From NCBI RefSeq assembly GCF_016056305.1, contig NZ_JAECZC010000054.1:10262-49007 (forward strand): a stretch of 38,746 nt of DNA. The letters run 5' to 3'. The translations under genes were made by a program, and so were the position numbers. Shown piece by piece: positions 1 through 7,114 of this stretch (within the stretch, counting starts at the first letter, position 1; every line of letters begins with the position of its first letter). Under the pieces are notes generated by a model. That model was given only the letters and a program-made list of their open reading frames with translations, searched no databases and was not told where the DNA came from. This stretch comes from Amazonocrinis nigriterrae CENA67. GTDB lineage: Bacteria > Cyanobacteriota > Cyanobacteriia > Cyanobacteriales > Nostocaceae.

Positions 1-1
1 A

Positions 2-1609
2 ATTGGCTGGTCGATTGATCATATGATTGCACAGGGAAATTTGCCAGGACTGCTACTAACACTAGGATTACTAGCAGTAATCTATAGTATTGCTGTCTGG
101 GCAACGCGGGGTCAAATTATTCGAGTCGGCTGGATTATGCAGCGGTTGCTGGCGCAATTGCGGCAAGATATTTTTACTAAAATTCAGAGTTTGCCACTCA
201 GCTTTTTTGATCGTAGCGAAGCTGGTGATTTAATGAGCCGCCTGCTAAATGATGTTAATACTGTCAATCAGGCATTTGGACAGACCATTGCTCAAATGCT
301 GGGTAACTTGTTGAGTTTGGTGGGCATTGTCATTGCTATGCTTTCGATTAACCTGCGGCTGGGGTTGTTAAGCAATTTGGTTGTGCCACTGATGATTTTG
401 ACCGCAAGCATATTTACGCGTTGGGCAAGAGCAAAATTTCGTGTTACACGCCAGACAATTGGTGAACTTTCTGCCAAGTTGGAAGAAGACATTGGCAGTG
501 TGCGAGAAGCGCAAGCATTTAATCGGGTACAAATCAATATTGAACAATTTAACATTCTCAATGCTGCTAATCGTGATGCCAATGTGGAAGCAGTGGCAAT
601 TACTGCTGCATTTTTGCCATCAATCGATTTTCTCAACACCCTAGCAACGGCGGGTGTGCTGGCTTATGGTGGCTATCTTGCTGTGACGGGTGAAGCAACA
701 GTAGGTGTGGTGACATCGTTTTTACTGTATGTGCAGCAGTTCTTCCGCCCGATCCAAATCCTTAGCCAGTTTTATACCCAAGCTCAATCTGCTTTTGCAG
801 GATTAGAGAGGATCTTTCTGTTGCTGGATGAACCCTCGCAACTGAATGATGCACCTGATGCTGGGGAAATGCCCCCAATTCAGGGTGAGGTGAGATTCGA
901 GAATGTGACCTTTGGCTACAACCCACAGCGACTTGTGCTGAAAGGAGTAAATTTACACGCTACTCCCGGACAAATGGTGGCGTTAGTAGGGCCGACTGGT
1001 TCTGGTAAAACTACGATTATTAATTTAATCTTGCGCTTCTACGATGTGTCTGGTGGTGCTGTCAAAATTGATGATGTAGATGTGCGTACTGTCACGCAGG
1101 CAAGTTTGCGGCGTCAGATTGGCATTGTTTTGCAAGACAATATTTTGTTTAGTGGTACTGTTGCAGAAAATATTGCCTTTGGCGCACCCTATGCCACCCA
1201 AGCTGAGATTGAAGCGGCTGCACAGATGGCGAATGTGCATGAATTTATTACTTCACTGCCACAAGGTTATACAACTGTGTTGGGTGAACGGGGTGCGCCT
1301 CTCAGCCAAGGACAACGGCAACTAATTAGTATTGCACGAGCGGTGTTGATTAATCCGAGAATTTTGATTTTGGATGAAGCAACCAGCAGTATTGATACTC
1401 GTACAGAAGCCTTGGTGCAAACTGCGATCGCTCGTTTACTACAAAATCGTACCAGCTTTGTAATTGCCCATCGTCTGAGTACAGTTACCCAAGCTGATCA
1501 GGTGTTGGTGATTCAGCTTGGACAAATTGTCGAACAGGGAACTCATGCTGAACTCATGGCGCAACAAGGTGTCTATGCAAACCTTTATGCACTTCAGCTA
1601 GGTGCGTGA
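2..1609 (+). CDS. ABC exporter, permease-ATPase half-transporter (5' end outside window)
   Basis: A fused membrane-plus-ATPase subunit of the ABCB/MsbA type, which would act as a dimer in the inner membrane and drive export with ATP; the substrate cannot be read from sequence. The reading frame is open to the window edge upstream of the first ATG (position 23), and the visible 528 residues lack about 50-70 residues including the first membrane helix, so the gene is cut by the window. Counting from that ATG, hydrophobic segments lie in roughly residues 8-30, 90-130 and 190-240. The nucleotide-binding domain has Walker A GPTGSGKTT (about 323), signature LSQGQ (about 427), Walker B ILILDEAT (about 447) and the switch histidine in IAHRLS (about 483). 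All are intact, so the protein should be active. A strong terminator follows directly. Confidence 0.93.
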   Translation: MGWSIDHMIAQGNLPGLLLTLGLLAVIYSIAVWATRGQIIRVGWIMQRLLAQLRQDIFTKIQSLPLSFFDRSEAGDLMSRLLNDVNTVNQAFGQTIAQMLGNLLSLVGIVIAMLSINLRLGLLSNLVVPLMILTASIFTRWARAKFRVTRQTIGELSAKLEEDIGSVREAQAFNRVQINIEQFNILNAANRDANVEAVAITAAFLPSIDFLNTLATAGVLAYGGYLAVTGEATVGVVTSFLLYVQQFFRPIQILSQFYTQAQSAFAGLERIFLLLDEPSQLNDAPDAGEMPPIQGEVRFENVTFGYNPQRLVLKGVNLHATPGQMVALVGPTGSGKTTIINLILRFYDVSGGAVKIDDVDVRTVTQASLRRQIGIVLQDNILFSGTVAENIAFGAPYATQAEIEAAAQMANVHEFITSLPQGYTTVLGERGAPLSQGQRQLISIARAVLINPRILILDEATSSIDTRTEALVQTAIARLLQNRTSFVIAHRLSTVTQADQVLVIQLGQIVEQGTHAELMAQQGVYANLYALQLGA

Positions 1610-1643
1610 ATCACAAGTGCTTCTAGCTCAAAAATGATAGTGG

Positions 1644-1674
1644 CAGTCAGTTTTAAAAGGCTGACTGTTTTTTT
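1644..1674 (+). terminator. Rho-independent terminator of the ABC exporter gene
   Basis: A perfect 7-bp stem (CAGTCAG / CTGACTG) with a 10-base loop is followed at once by seven T residues, 35 bases after the stop codon of the ABC exporter. Confidence 0.88.
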
Positions 1675-1893
1675 ATTGCACTAACTAAGCTGAATTACAA
1701 ATTGGTATTCAGTATCGTACATATACACTATACAATTTTTGATTTTTTCAGTTATCTTTAAGTATCTGTCAAGTTAAATATATGACTACAATAAACTCGC
1801 AGTAAACGGCTTCAACGCCCATATTACGTAAATCACGTAAATTACATATAGTTAATTTTTACAGTGCGTAAATCCTACAGGTATAAAGTAAAA

Positions 1894-2649
1894 ATGAAAG
1901 ATATCATTGCATTAATTAAGAAGAAGGAGCAAGAATTTGCCGATTTACCCTTATTTCATTTTATGAAAGACACAAGTATAGACCCCAGCATCAGATTATC
2001 TTGGATTCCAGGTCTGACTCATCTGCCAATGGGATTTAAAGATTTGAGCAAACACAATTTTCGGAAAGAGCCAACAAATGACCCAATTCAAGAAATCATT
2101 AATATTCACACTTATGAAGAGGATGATCACAGTCAGTGGTTTCTAGAAGACCTTGATAAAATAGGGTTAAATCAATCATTTAAATTAAGTGATTCTATTA
2201 GATTTCTTTGGAGCGAAGAAACGTATAAAACACGCCTGATTTGCCGTCAAATTGCAATGTATACTTTTCAAGCTGAGCCTGCCGTCGTGCTAGCAGCAAT
2301 TGAGGCCATAGAGGCAACAGCGTATGTAACTTTCGCTGTTACTGCACAAGTAACACAGGAACTACAAAAAATTACTAATCAAGATTTCCGCTATTTTGGA
2401 CAGTATCACTTATCCGCAGAAACCGAGCATTGTGTAAAAATCACTCATTTGCATGAGTTAATCCGAGATATACAACTGACACAAGAGCAAAAAGCTAAAG
2501 CTATCAAGGTGGTACAGAAAATATTTGAAATTTTTTCAGAAAGTATGGATGAAATGATGGCATATGTAAAAAAGCGGCATGGTTCAAAAATTGGGAATTT
2601 TGGGTTACAAAAGCAGGAAAAAACTAGCCATTTGAGAATGATCAACTAA
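1894..2649 (+). CDS. CADD-like heme-oxygenase-fold protein, putative di-metal oxidase (DUF3865-type)
   Basis: A 251-residue, mostly helical soluble protein. I read it as a member of the CADD/TenA-like heme-oxygenase-fold group. The main support is the motif H172-x3-E176-x2-H179 (numbered from the ATG at 1894), which matches in spacing and position the metal-binding HxxxDxxH helix of CADD-type di-iron oxidases, with candidate acidic ligands near 137-140 and a histidine at 79. Family members bind two metal ions and some make p-aminobenzoate or cleave amino acids; the substrate here is unknown. The frame can start at GTG 1864, but the ATG at 1894 begins the conserved-looking part and is preferred. 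It converges on the porin gene and their 3' ends overlap by 4 bases. The family call is from motif reading only. Confidence 0.6.
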   Translation: MKDIIALIKKKEQEFADLPLFHFMKDTSIDPSIRLSWIPGLTHLPMGFKDLSKHNFRKEPTNDPIQEIINIHTYEEDDHSQWFLEDLDKIGLNQSFKLSDSIRFLWSEETYKTRLICRQIAMYTFQAEPAVVLAAIEAIEATAYVTFAVTAQVTQELQKITNQDFRYFGQYHLSAETEHCVKITHLHELIRDIQLTQEQKAKAIKVVQKIFEIFSESMDEMMAYVKKRHGSKIGNFGLQKQEKTSHLRMIN

Positions 2650-4259
2650 AAGCTAAAAGTGGTACGAATAGTTCCTATGAAGATATCGTCATTTCTAGAA
2701 ATGTGTCCTGGGTCAGTGACAATAAAAAAGCCAGGAGTAATGGCAATGTTATCGTTGACTAGGTAGCGGTAGAATACTTCATAATGTGTTGAATTACCAC
2801 TATCGACATCTGCAACTAATATGCCGTTATTTAACTTTGGTGGTAGACCTACTAGTAACCCTAATAAATCTCCTTTTCTGCCAAAGGGGTCATATATACC
2901 TAAAGATGCTGTGTAGGTGCTGCTGAGGATAACGGCATCTGATTTTAGGGAATTAGTCACCATTACACCTCCCCAAGCGCCAAAAACTAGTTGATTAGTT
3001 AATTGCCATTTAATGCTGGCATTGATGGCATGAATTTGAGATGGTTCGTTAATTCCCCCTGAAGTGTCTGCATTACTGCTGCCTGTACCTGTATCTAATT
3101 GACCGTTACTAGAATAAGCATTTACATAAGCCAAACCAGTAATTAAAGAGGGAGTTGGTTTATATAATAGCTGCACTCCCAAGGCACTATGGTCTGCACC
3201 AAATATGCCTTGGTTACTATCGCTACTAGTTCTGGTACCATAGGCGAATTGTAAGCGCAGTTGATCGTTAACTAACCAGTCAAAGCCTAAACCAGCATCC
3301 AGACTGCCAATTTTCAAGATGGGAGTTGAGCCTGCAAATAGGGAAATTGCTCCTTGGCCAGCATCAGCATAGGGTGAGTTAACGCTGAGAACACTGCTTA
3401 AGCTAAATCCTACAGGTTTGAAGGTAAAAACTACGCGATCGCTTAGTGCTGCAACGCGATATTCTATAGAATCTACCCTCACCTGATTATCATAATCTGC
3501 TTGCCAAGCCAGCCTGGCCATATTGGTGTTAAATGCTTTAGGATTGCTAAAGCTATCATCAGCAGAATTGCCTGTCACCAATGCCACTCGAAAACGGTCT
3601 TTGCCAGTGAAAGAAGAAACGAGTTGCAGTTGTGTGAGGTGAGTCAGAATTGTGTTGGCTTGTCCTTGGCCTGGGGGGTCGCCACCAGAACCGACCGCTA
3701 GTCCAAAAATGGCTTGTCCTGCCAATATAACTGTAGTCGAAAATTGCTGTGCTTCTATGTTTGCATTCCGTGCTTCTAGGGTGTCAATTCTACTTGTTAA
3801 AGTGGCTAATTCTGAGGCAAATTCTTCTCTGAGATTTTGTAATGTTACCAAGTCTTCTTTTTTGATTTTATCTGTTAAACCAGCAGCAATTAATTCATTA
3901 ATTTTATTTAATACTGCATTTAAACCTGCGGCAAATTCGTAGCGTGTTAAGGCGCGATCGCCTTTAAAGGTGCCATCAGGATAACCAGCAATTCCACCAT
4001 AACGTTCTACTAATGATTGCAAGGCAACAAAAGCCCAATCACTAGGTTGCACATCAGATAATTGAGATACTGATGTTACCCTTTCCATGCTGCTATCGGC
4101 AAGAGGTTGAGTATCAGGCTGCTGAGCATTTTCGCTATGGTGTGTATTGACAGAAATCAATTCTGGTGTTAATTTTTCTTCTAAATTTTCTGCCAATGCA
4201 GGTGCAGCTAATAACAATAATGCTGCTCCTGATAGAAGCAATATTTTTTTTCTATTCAT
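2646..4259 (-). CDS. SLH-domain outer-membrane porin, iron-uptake/OprB type
   Basis: A 537-residue cyanobacterial outer-membrane porin. It has a signal peptide (KK, then a run of Leu/Ala ending at ALA), an SLH domain around residues 60-120 (VQPSDWAFVALQSLVERYG, then GYPDGTFKGDRALTRYEFA) that anchors it to pectin-like peptidoglycan polymers, a coiled coil at about 135-170 (LREEF..LTSRIDTLEARN), and a C-terminal beta-barrel ending in Phe, the usual signal for outer-membrane insertion. Homologues pass inorganic ions, including iron, across the outer membrane. The GTG at 4268 is in frame just upstream, but ATG 4259 leaves a standard signal peptide. Gene order fits independent transcription from the 133-bp gap above it. 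Family assignment is secure; the ion passed is not known. Confidence 0.9.
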   Translation of the reverse strand: MNRKKILLLSGAALLLLAAPALAENLEEKLTPELISVNTHHSENAQQPDTQPLADSSMERVTSVSQLSDVQPSDWAFVALQSLVERYGGIAGYPDGTFKGDRALTRYEFAAGLNAVLNKINELIAAGLTDKIKKEDLVTLQNLREEFASELATLTSRIDTLEARNANIEAQQFSTTVILAGQAIFGLAVGSGGDPPGQGQANTILTHLTQLQLVSSFTGKDRFRVALVTGNSADDSFSNPKAFNTNMARLAWQADYDNQVRVDSIEYRVAALSDRVVFTFKPVGFSLSSVLSVNSPYADAGQGAISLFAGSTPILKIGSLDAGLGFDWLVNDQLRLQFAYGTRTSSDSNQGIFGADHSALGVQLLYKPTPSLITGLAYVNAYSSNGQLDTGTGSSNADTSGGINEPSQIHAINASIKWQLTNQLVFGAWGGVMVTNSLKSDAVILSSTYTASLGIYDPFGRKGDLLGLLVGLPPKLNNGILVADVDSGNSTHYEVFYRYLVNDNIAITPGFFIVTDPGHISRNDDIFIGTIRTTFSF

Positions 4260-4379
4260 AGTCACCACTCACACCTGATATTAAAGAAGTATGCTAAAAA
4301 GTTAAGTTTTAGACGCCAGTGTAAAAAAAGAATAAAAATTCAAACTTTTCTAGAGGTTATAACTAGAGAATTTTTAATT

Positions 4380-4393
4380 GTACCTAGCAGTAC
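4380..4393 (-). promoter_or_regulatory. Possible NtcA site upstream of the porin gene
   Basis: GTACCTAGCAGTAC fits the NtcA consensus GTA-N8-TAC exactly and lies about 120 bases before the porin start, touching the stop codon of the FecR gene. On the minus strand a TATAAC hexamer follows after 18 bases, slightly closer than the usual spacing. A six-base consensus occurs by chance about once per 4 kb, so this is only suggestive. Confidence 0.3.
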
Positions 4394-5673
4394 TAGCGAT
4401 CGCGTGCAACGCCAGTTGTCAAACTACCACGATAAGGTATTCCTTCTTGAGGTGCGTCGCCGTTGACACCGAAGACTTCAATTTGAGTTATTTGACCGTT
4501 AGCGTTGAGTACTGAAGCACTGGCATTATTACCGCTCAAACCAGCTTGATTCTTGATACCTGTGTTGTCGTTAATGGTGACTGTACCTTTATCAAAATCG
4601 ACTGCAATTCTAGTTGGGGATCTTGGATCACTATCAGGGATAAAAACAGCAGTATTGCCTTCTCTTCTGTAAAAAGTGCCAGTAACAACTTGCGGGTTGA
4701 CAATTCTGATAGAAACTGGTGGCCGAGGATTTAAATCACCTTCTGTGCCATTGAGTGCATCTGCGAGAAAAGTTCTAGTAAATCCTTTAAATCTTTTTGC
4801 TTGATTTTTCAATGAAGCTAAAGTTTCATTGCGAACAGCGTTGAGCGTTTCCTGAACTGGAGTAGATTCTTGGGCGACTAAATTTTCTTGCCCTGGCCCT
4901 AAACCAGAGGTGAGTGAAATAGTTTTATAAAATGCTGGTAGGTCGAATTCTTGTACTTTACCTACCAATCCATTTTTAACTGCTACTGTCTGCCCACCTT
5001 GCAAGGCAACAGTTTTTTTACCTTGAGAGTCGGATATTTTAATATCTCCATCAGTGAGAGCAAAAACTTGTGTGGCGTTGCGTGTATCATCGTGTATGAC
5101 CATGACTGCACTGGCTTTTTGTGCTGGCAGAAATAAATCGTTATTTTGGCTGATTTTGCTGCTTTTACTCATAGCAATCAGCGCCAGATTATGCTTTATT
5201 TGAGATGCGGTGGTTGCAGGACGTGCTGCGAGGATACTAATTTGACTTTGTGGCGTTTCTACTTCAGTCCCTACACTACCAGGCGGACTCAAAATTAAAG
5301 CAGTACCATTTTCCAATTTAAATATCATTTCGTTCAGGGCGATGAGATTTCGTAGCTTAAAGCGACGCAACCCTGGTTCAAATCGAAAGGTACTACTTTG
5401 GTCTACTCGAATCAAAGATTTATCGTTAAAGAATAATTGAGCTTCAGAACTTGCACCAGTTCTAACTGCATCGCGAGGCACTATGATATCTTTGGGTTGT
5501 GCTGGGCGTCGAGTTTGGTTTTGCAGCAGTAGTTCAACAATCTTGATTAATTTGTAGACTTCAGCACGGGTTAGCAACTGGTCTGATTGAGCTAGCACTG
5601 GAGTCATCGAAGACAATGTTAGTACTGTGCTAACAATTAACTTTTGAGTTAATGACCAAATCCGCTGCCTCAT
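4393..5673 (-). CDS. FecR-domain exported protein
   Basis: A 426-residue secreted or envelope protein. It begins with a Sec signal peptide (R, K, then a hydrophobic run ending PVLAQ near residue 29). The next 250 residues match the FecR layout: a beta-rich segment with GASSEAQLFFNDKSLIRV (about 73-90), then a GTEVETP.. segment and a DGDIKI..GKKTVALQGGQ block near 210-230. No membrane anchor follows, so the domain probably lies in the periplasm. FecR domains in TonB systems are anti-sigma sensors, but stand-alone cyanobacterial copies without a sigma factor, as here, have no assigned role. The start is ATG 5673 with AAGG nine bases upstream, rather than the in-frame GTG at 5676. The porin lies directly downstream in the same direction. 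Confidence 0.8.
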   Translation of the reverse strand: MRQRIWSLTQKLIVSTVLTLSSMTPVLAQSDQLLTRAEVYKLIKIVELLLQNQTRRPAQPKDIIVPRDAVRTGASSEAQLFFNDKSLIRVDQSSTFRFEPGLRRFKLRNLIALNEMIFKLENGTALILSPPGSVGTEVETPQSQISILAARPATTASQIKHNLALIAMSKSSKISQNNDLFLPAQKASAVMVIHDDTRNATQVFALTDGDIKISDSQGKKTVALQGGQTVAVKNGLVGKVQEFDLPAFYKTISLTSGLGPGQENLVAQESTPVQETLNAVRNETLASLKNQAKRFKGFTRTFLADALNGTEGDLNPRPPVSIRIVNPQVVTGTFYRREGNTAVFIPDSDPRSPTRIAVDFDKGTVTINDNTGIKNQAGLSGNNASASVLNANGQITQIEVFGVNGDAPQEGIPYRGSLTTGVARDR

Positions 5674-5786
5674 CACACTTTACCTTGCGTAACCATGTAA
5701 GATTTACTTATTATGCTAGTTTGTATACTACATAGACCATAATCTTTTTTCCAAAGAATTAATATTACGTTTGGTGAATAGCAAAA

Positions 5787-5816
5787 TCCTCCCAGCGATT
5801 GCTAGGAGGACTTTTT
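5787..5816 (-). terminator. Bidirectional hairpin terminator downstream of the trpC paralogue
   Basis: TCCTCC-c-AGC-gatt-GCT-a-GGAGGA forms a 9-bp stem with one mismatch. It is followed by five T residues on the plus strand and by TTTT on the minus strand, so it can end transcripts from either side. The natural user is the minus-strand trpC/hetP-like pair, whose last stop is 110 bases upstream across a tandem-repeat tract. Confidence 0.7.
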
Positions 5817-5817
5817 G

Positions 5818-5914
5818 GTTAGTTGTCAGTTGTCAGTTGTCAGTTGTTAGTTGTTAGTTGTCAATAGTTATTTCTCCCTCATCTCCCTCATCTCCCTCAT
5901 CTCCCTCATCTCCC
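5818..5914. repeat. Tandem short repeats: TGTCAGT heptads, then CTCCCTCAT nonamers
   Basis: About six heptads of TTGTCAG/TTGTTAG form are followed, after a short spacer, by four copies of CTCCCTCAT. Such short tandem repeats are characteristic of Nostoc-type intergenic DNA. They lie between the trpC stop and its likely terminator. Confidence 0.9.
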
Positions 5915-5926
5915 CACAGCGCAGGC

Positions 5927-6763
5927 TCAAGGTTTGATTAGACGACGCACGGCTTGTTCTATATCTTCTTCTTTAATTAAAGATTCTCCTACAAGTACGG
6001 CATGTATACCAGCATCGGCTACTAGTGCTAAATCAGCATGGGTATACAAGCCTGACTCACTGACGACAACCACACCCAAGTTTTGCAATTGCGATCGCCT
6101 GGCTGCCATTAATCTTTGAGTTGTACTGATATCGATAGTAAAATCTTCTAAACTTTGATTATTAATTCCTACTAAGCGGATGTCGTCTAACTTGAGTACC
6201 CGATCTAGTTCTGTCAAGTTATGAACTTCCACTAAGGCATTCATTCCTAAATAATGAATTATTCGCAATAAGTCTTGTAGTTCTCGGTCTGTGAGAATGG
6301 CGGCTATGAGTAGCACAGCGTCTGCGCCTGCTGCCCGTGCTAAATAAATTTGGCAGGGGTCAATGATAAACTCTTTGCATAATAGGGGCAATGATAAACT
6401 CTTGCGAATTGTACGCAGATTTTCAAAACTGCCATGATAAAATGATGAGTCGGTGACAACTGATATACAAGCTGCACCACTATGCTGATATGCTTTTGCG
6501 ATCGCTAATGGGTCAAAATCTGTTCTAATTATTCCATAAATTGGTGAAGCTTTCTGGACTTCTGTGATCAAGCTGGGTCGGTAAGGACTTTGTTGCAAGG
6601 CAGTCAATAAATCTCGCACTGTTGGCGCAGCAGTTAGCTGGCGTTGCAAAGAAGCTAAAGACATCTGTTGATGCATGTGTACTACTTCCTGCTTTTTGTG
6701 CCACACAATCTCTCTGAGAATGGGATGCAGTCGGCTATTAACAGGAGTACGTGGGTAAATCAT
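5927..6763 (-). CDS. trpC: Indole-3-glycerol-phosphate synthase paralogue (TrpC-like), divergent active site
   Basis: A 278-residue TIM-barrel protein of the TrpC family, which closes the indole ring in tryptophan synthesis. Numbered from the in-frame TTG at 6775, conserved active-site elements are E72 and S77 in TEVQKASP, K134 in LLCKEF, E183 in LVEVH, N205 in GINN, and E240-S241 in VVSESG. Two substrate-contacting residues differ from the norm: the usual lysine in E-x-K is Gln74, and the usual arginine in GINNR is Gln207. It may therefore be slow, altered in substrate or regulatory. No other trp gene is nearby, which fits a second copy; its only same-strand neighbour is the HetP homologue 66 bases upstream, possibly co-transcribed. 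The start is ATG 6763; TTG 6775 is possible and neither has a clear ribosome-binding site. Confidence 0.85.
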   Translation of the reverse strand: MIYPRTPVNSRLHPILREIVWHKKQEVVHMHQQMSLASLQRQLTAAPTVRDLLTALQQSPYRPSLITEVQKASPIYGIIRTDFDPLAIAKAYQHSGAACISVVTDSSFYHGSFENLRTIRKSLSLPLLCKEFIIDPCQIYLARAAGADAVLLIAAILTDRELQDLLRIIHYLGMNALVEVHNLTELDRVLKLDDIRLVGINNQSLEDFTIDISTTQRLMAARRSQLQNLGVVVVSESGLYTHADLALVADAGIHAVLVGESLIKEEDIEQAVRRLIKP

Positions 6764-6829
6764 AAGCTGCGACAAATCGGGAGATGGAGTGACTCAGAAA
6801 GTATGAAGTCAGATCAATTTTTTTTGTTT

Positions 6830-7114
6830 TTAGAGCCTAACCCAATTGGATTTCATATCATAAGCTTCTAATTTTTGATTTTTACTCTCAGTGTCATTGG
6901 CTTTGGAACTTTCAACTAGGCAGTTGTTTTTCAGGAGTCGAATGTAGGTGCGGTATGGTATGTAGTCTATGGGGTTGTAGCCAGAAAAACGCAGAATTAA
7001 AACACATGCCCAAGAATACTTGCCGGCAATAATTGCTTTCACAATTTGTTCAATTTGTTCGGCATTGATTTTTTTCCCTGTTTGTGCATTGCAATTGTAA
7101 TCGGTATGATGCAT
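6830..7114 (-). CDS. HetP-family heterocyst commitment protein, short form
   Basis: A 94-residue protein whose residues 18-63 carry the HetP signature: a helical lead (EQIEQIVKAIIAGKYSWACV) and then LILRFSGYNP..YIPYRTY.RLLK. In Anabaena PCC 7120, HetP and its homologues (Asl1930, Alr2902, Alr3234) control when a differentiating cell becomes committed to being a heterocyst. HetP itself has a longer C-terminal half, and the short length here is most like Asl1930, whose reported effect is to delay commitment; that orthology is an inference. The ATG at 7114 is preceded by a good ribosome-binding site (GAGGGAA, 6 bases away). The tail after residue 65 is polar and probably unstructured. Confidence 0.85.
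   Translation of the reverse strand: MHHTDYNCNAQTGKKINAEQIEQIVKAIIAGKYSWACVLILRFSGYNPIDYIPYRTYIRLLKNNCLVESSKANDTESKNQKLEAYDMKSNWVRL

Noticed and set aside
1864-1893. GTG start that would lengthen the CADD-like protein by 10 residues
   Set aside because: Basic extension without family resemblance; ATG 1894 starts the regular helical pattern and puts the metal motif at the usual position.
5874-5914. Regular short repeats that might be taken for a CRISPR array
   Set aside because: Unit length is 9 bases without unique spacers; no cas gene is present. The same holds for the heptad tracts at 12914-12996 and 38618-38715.
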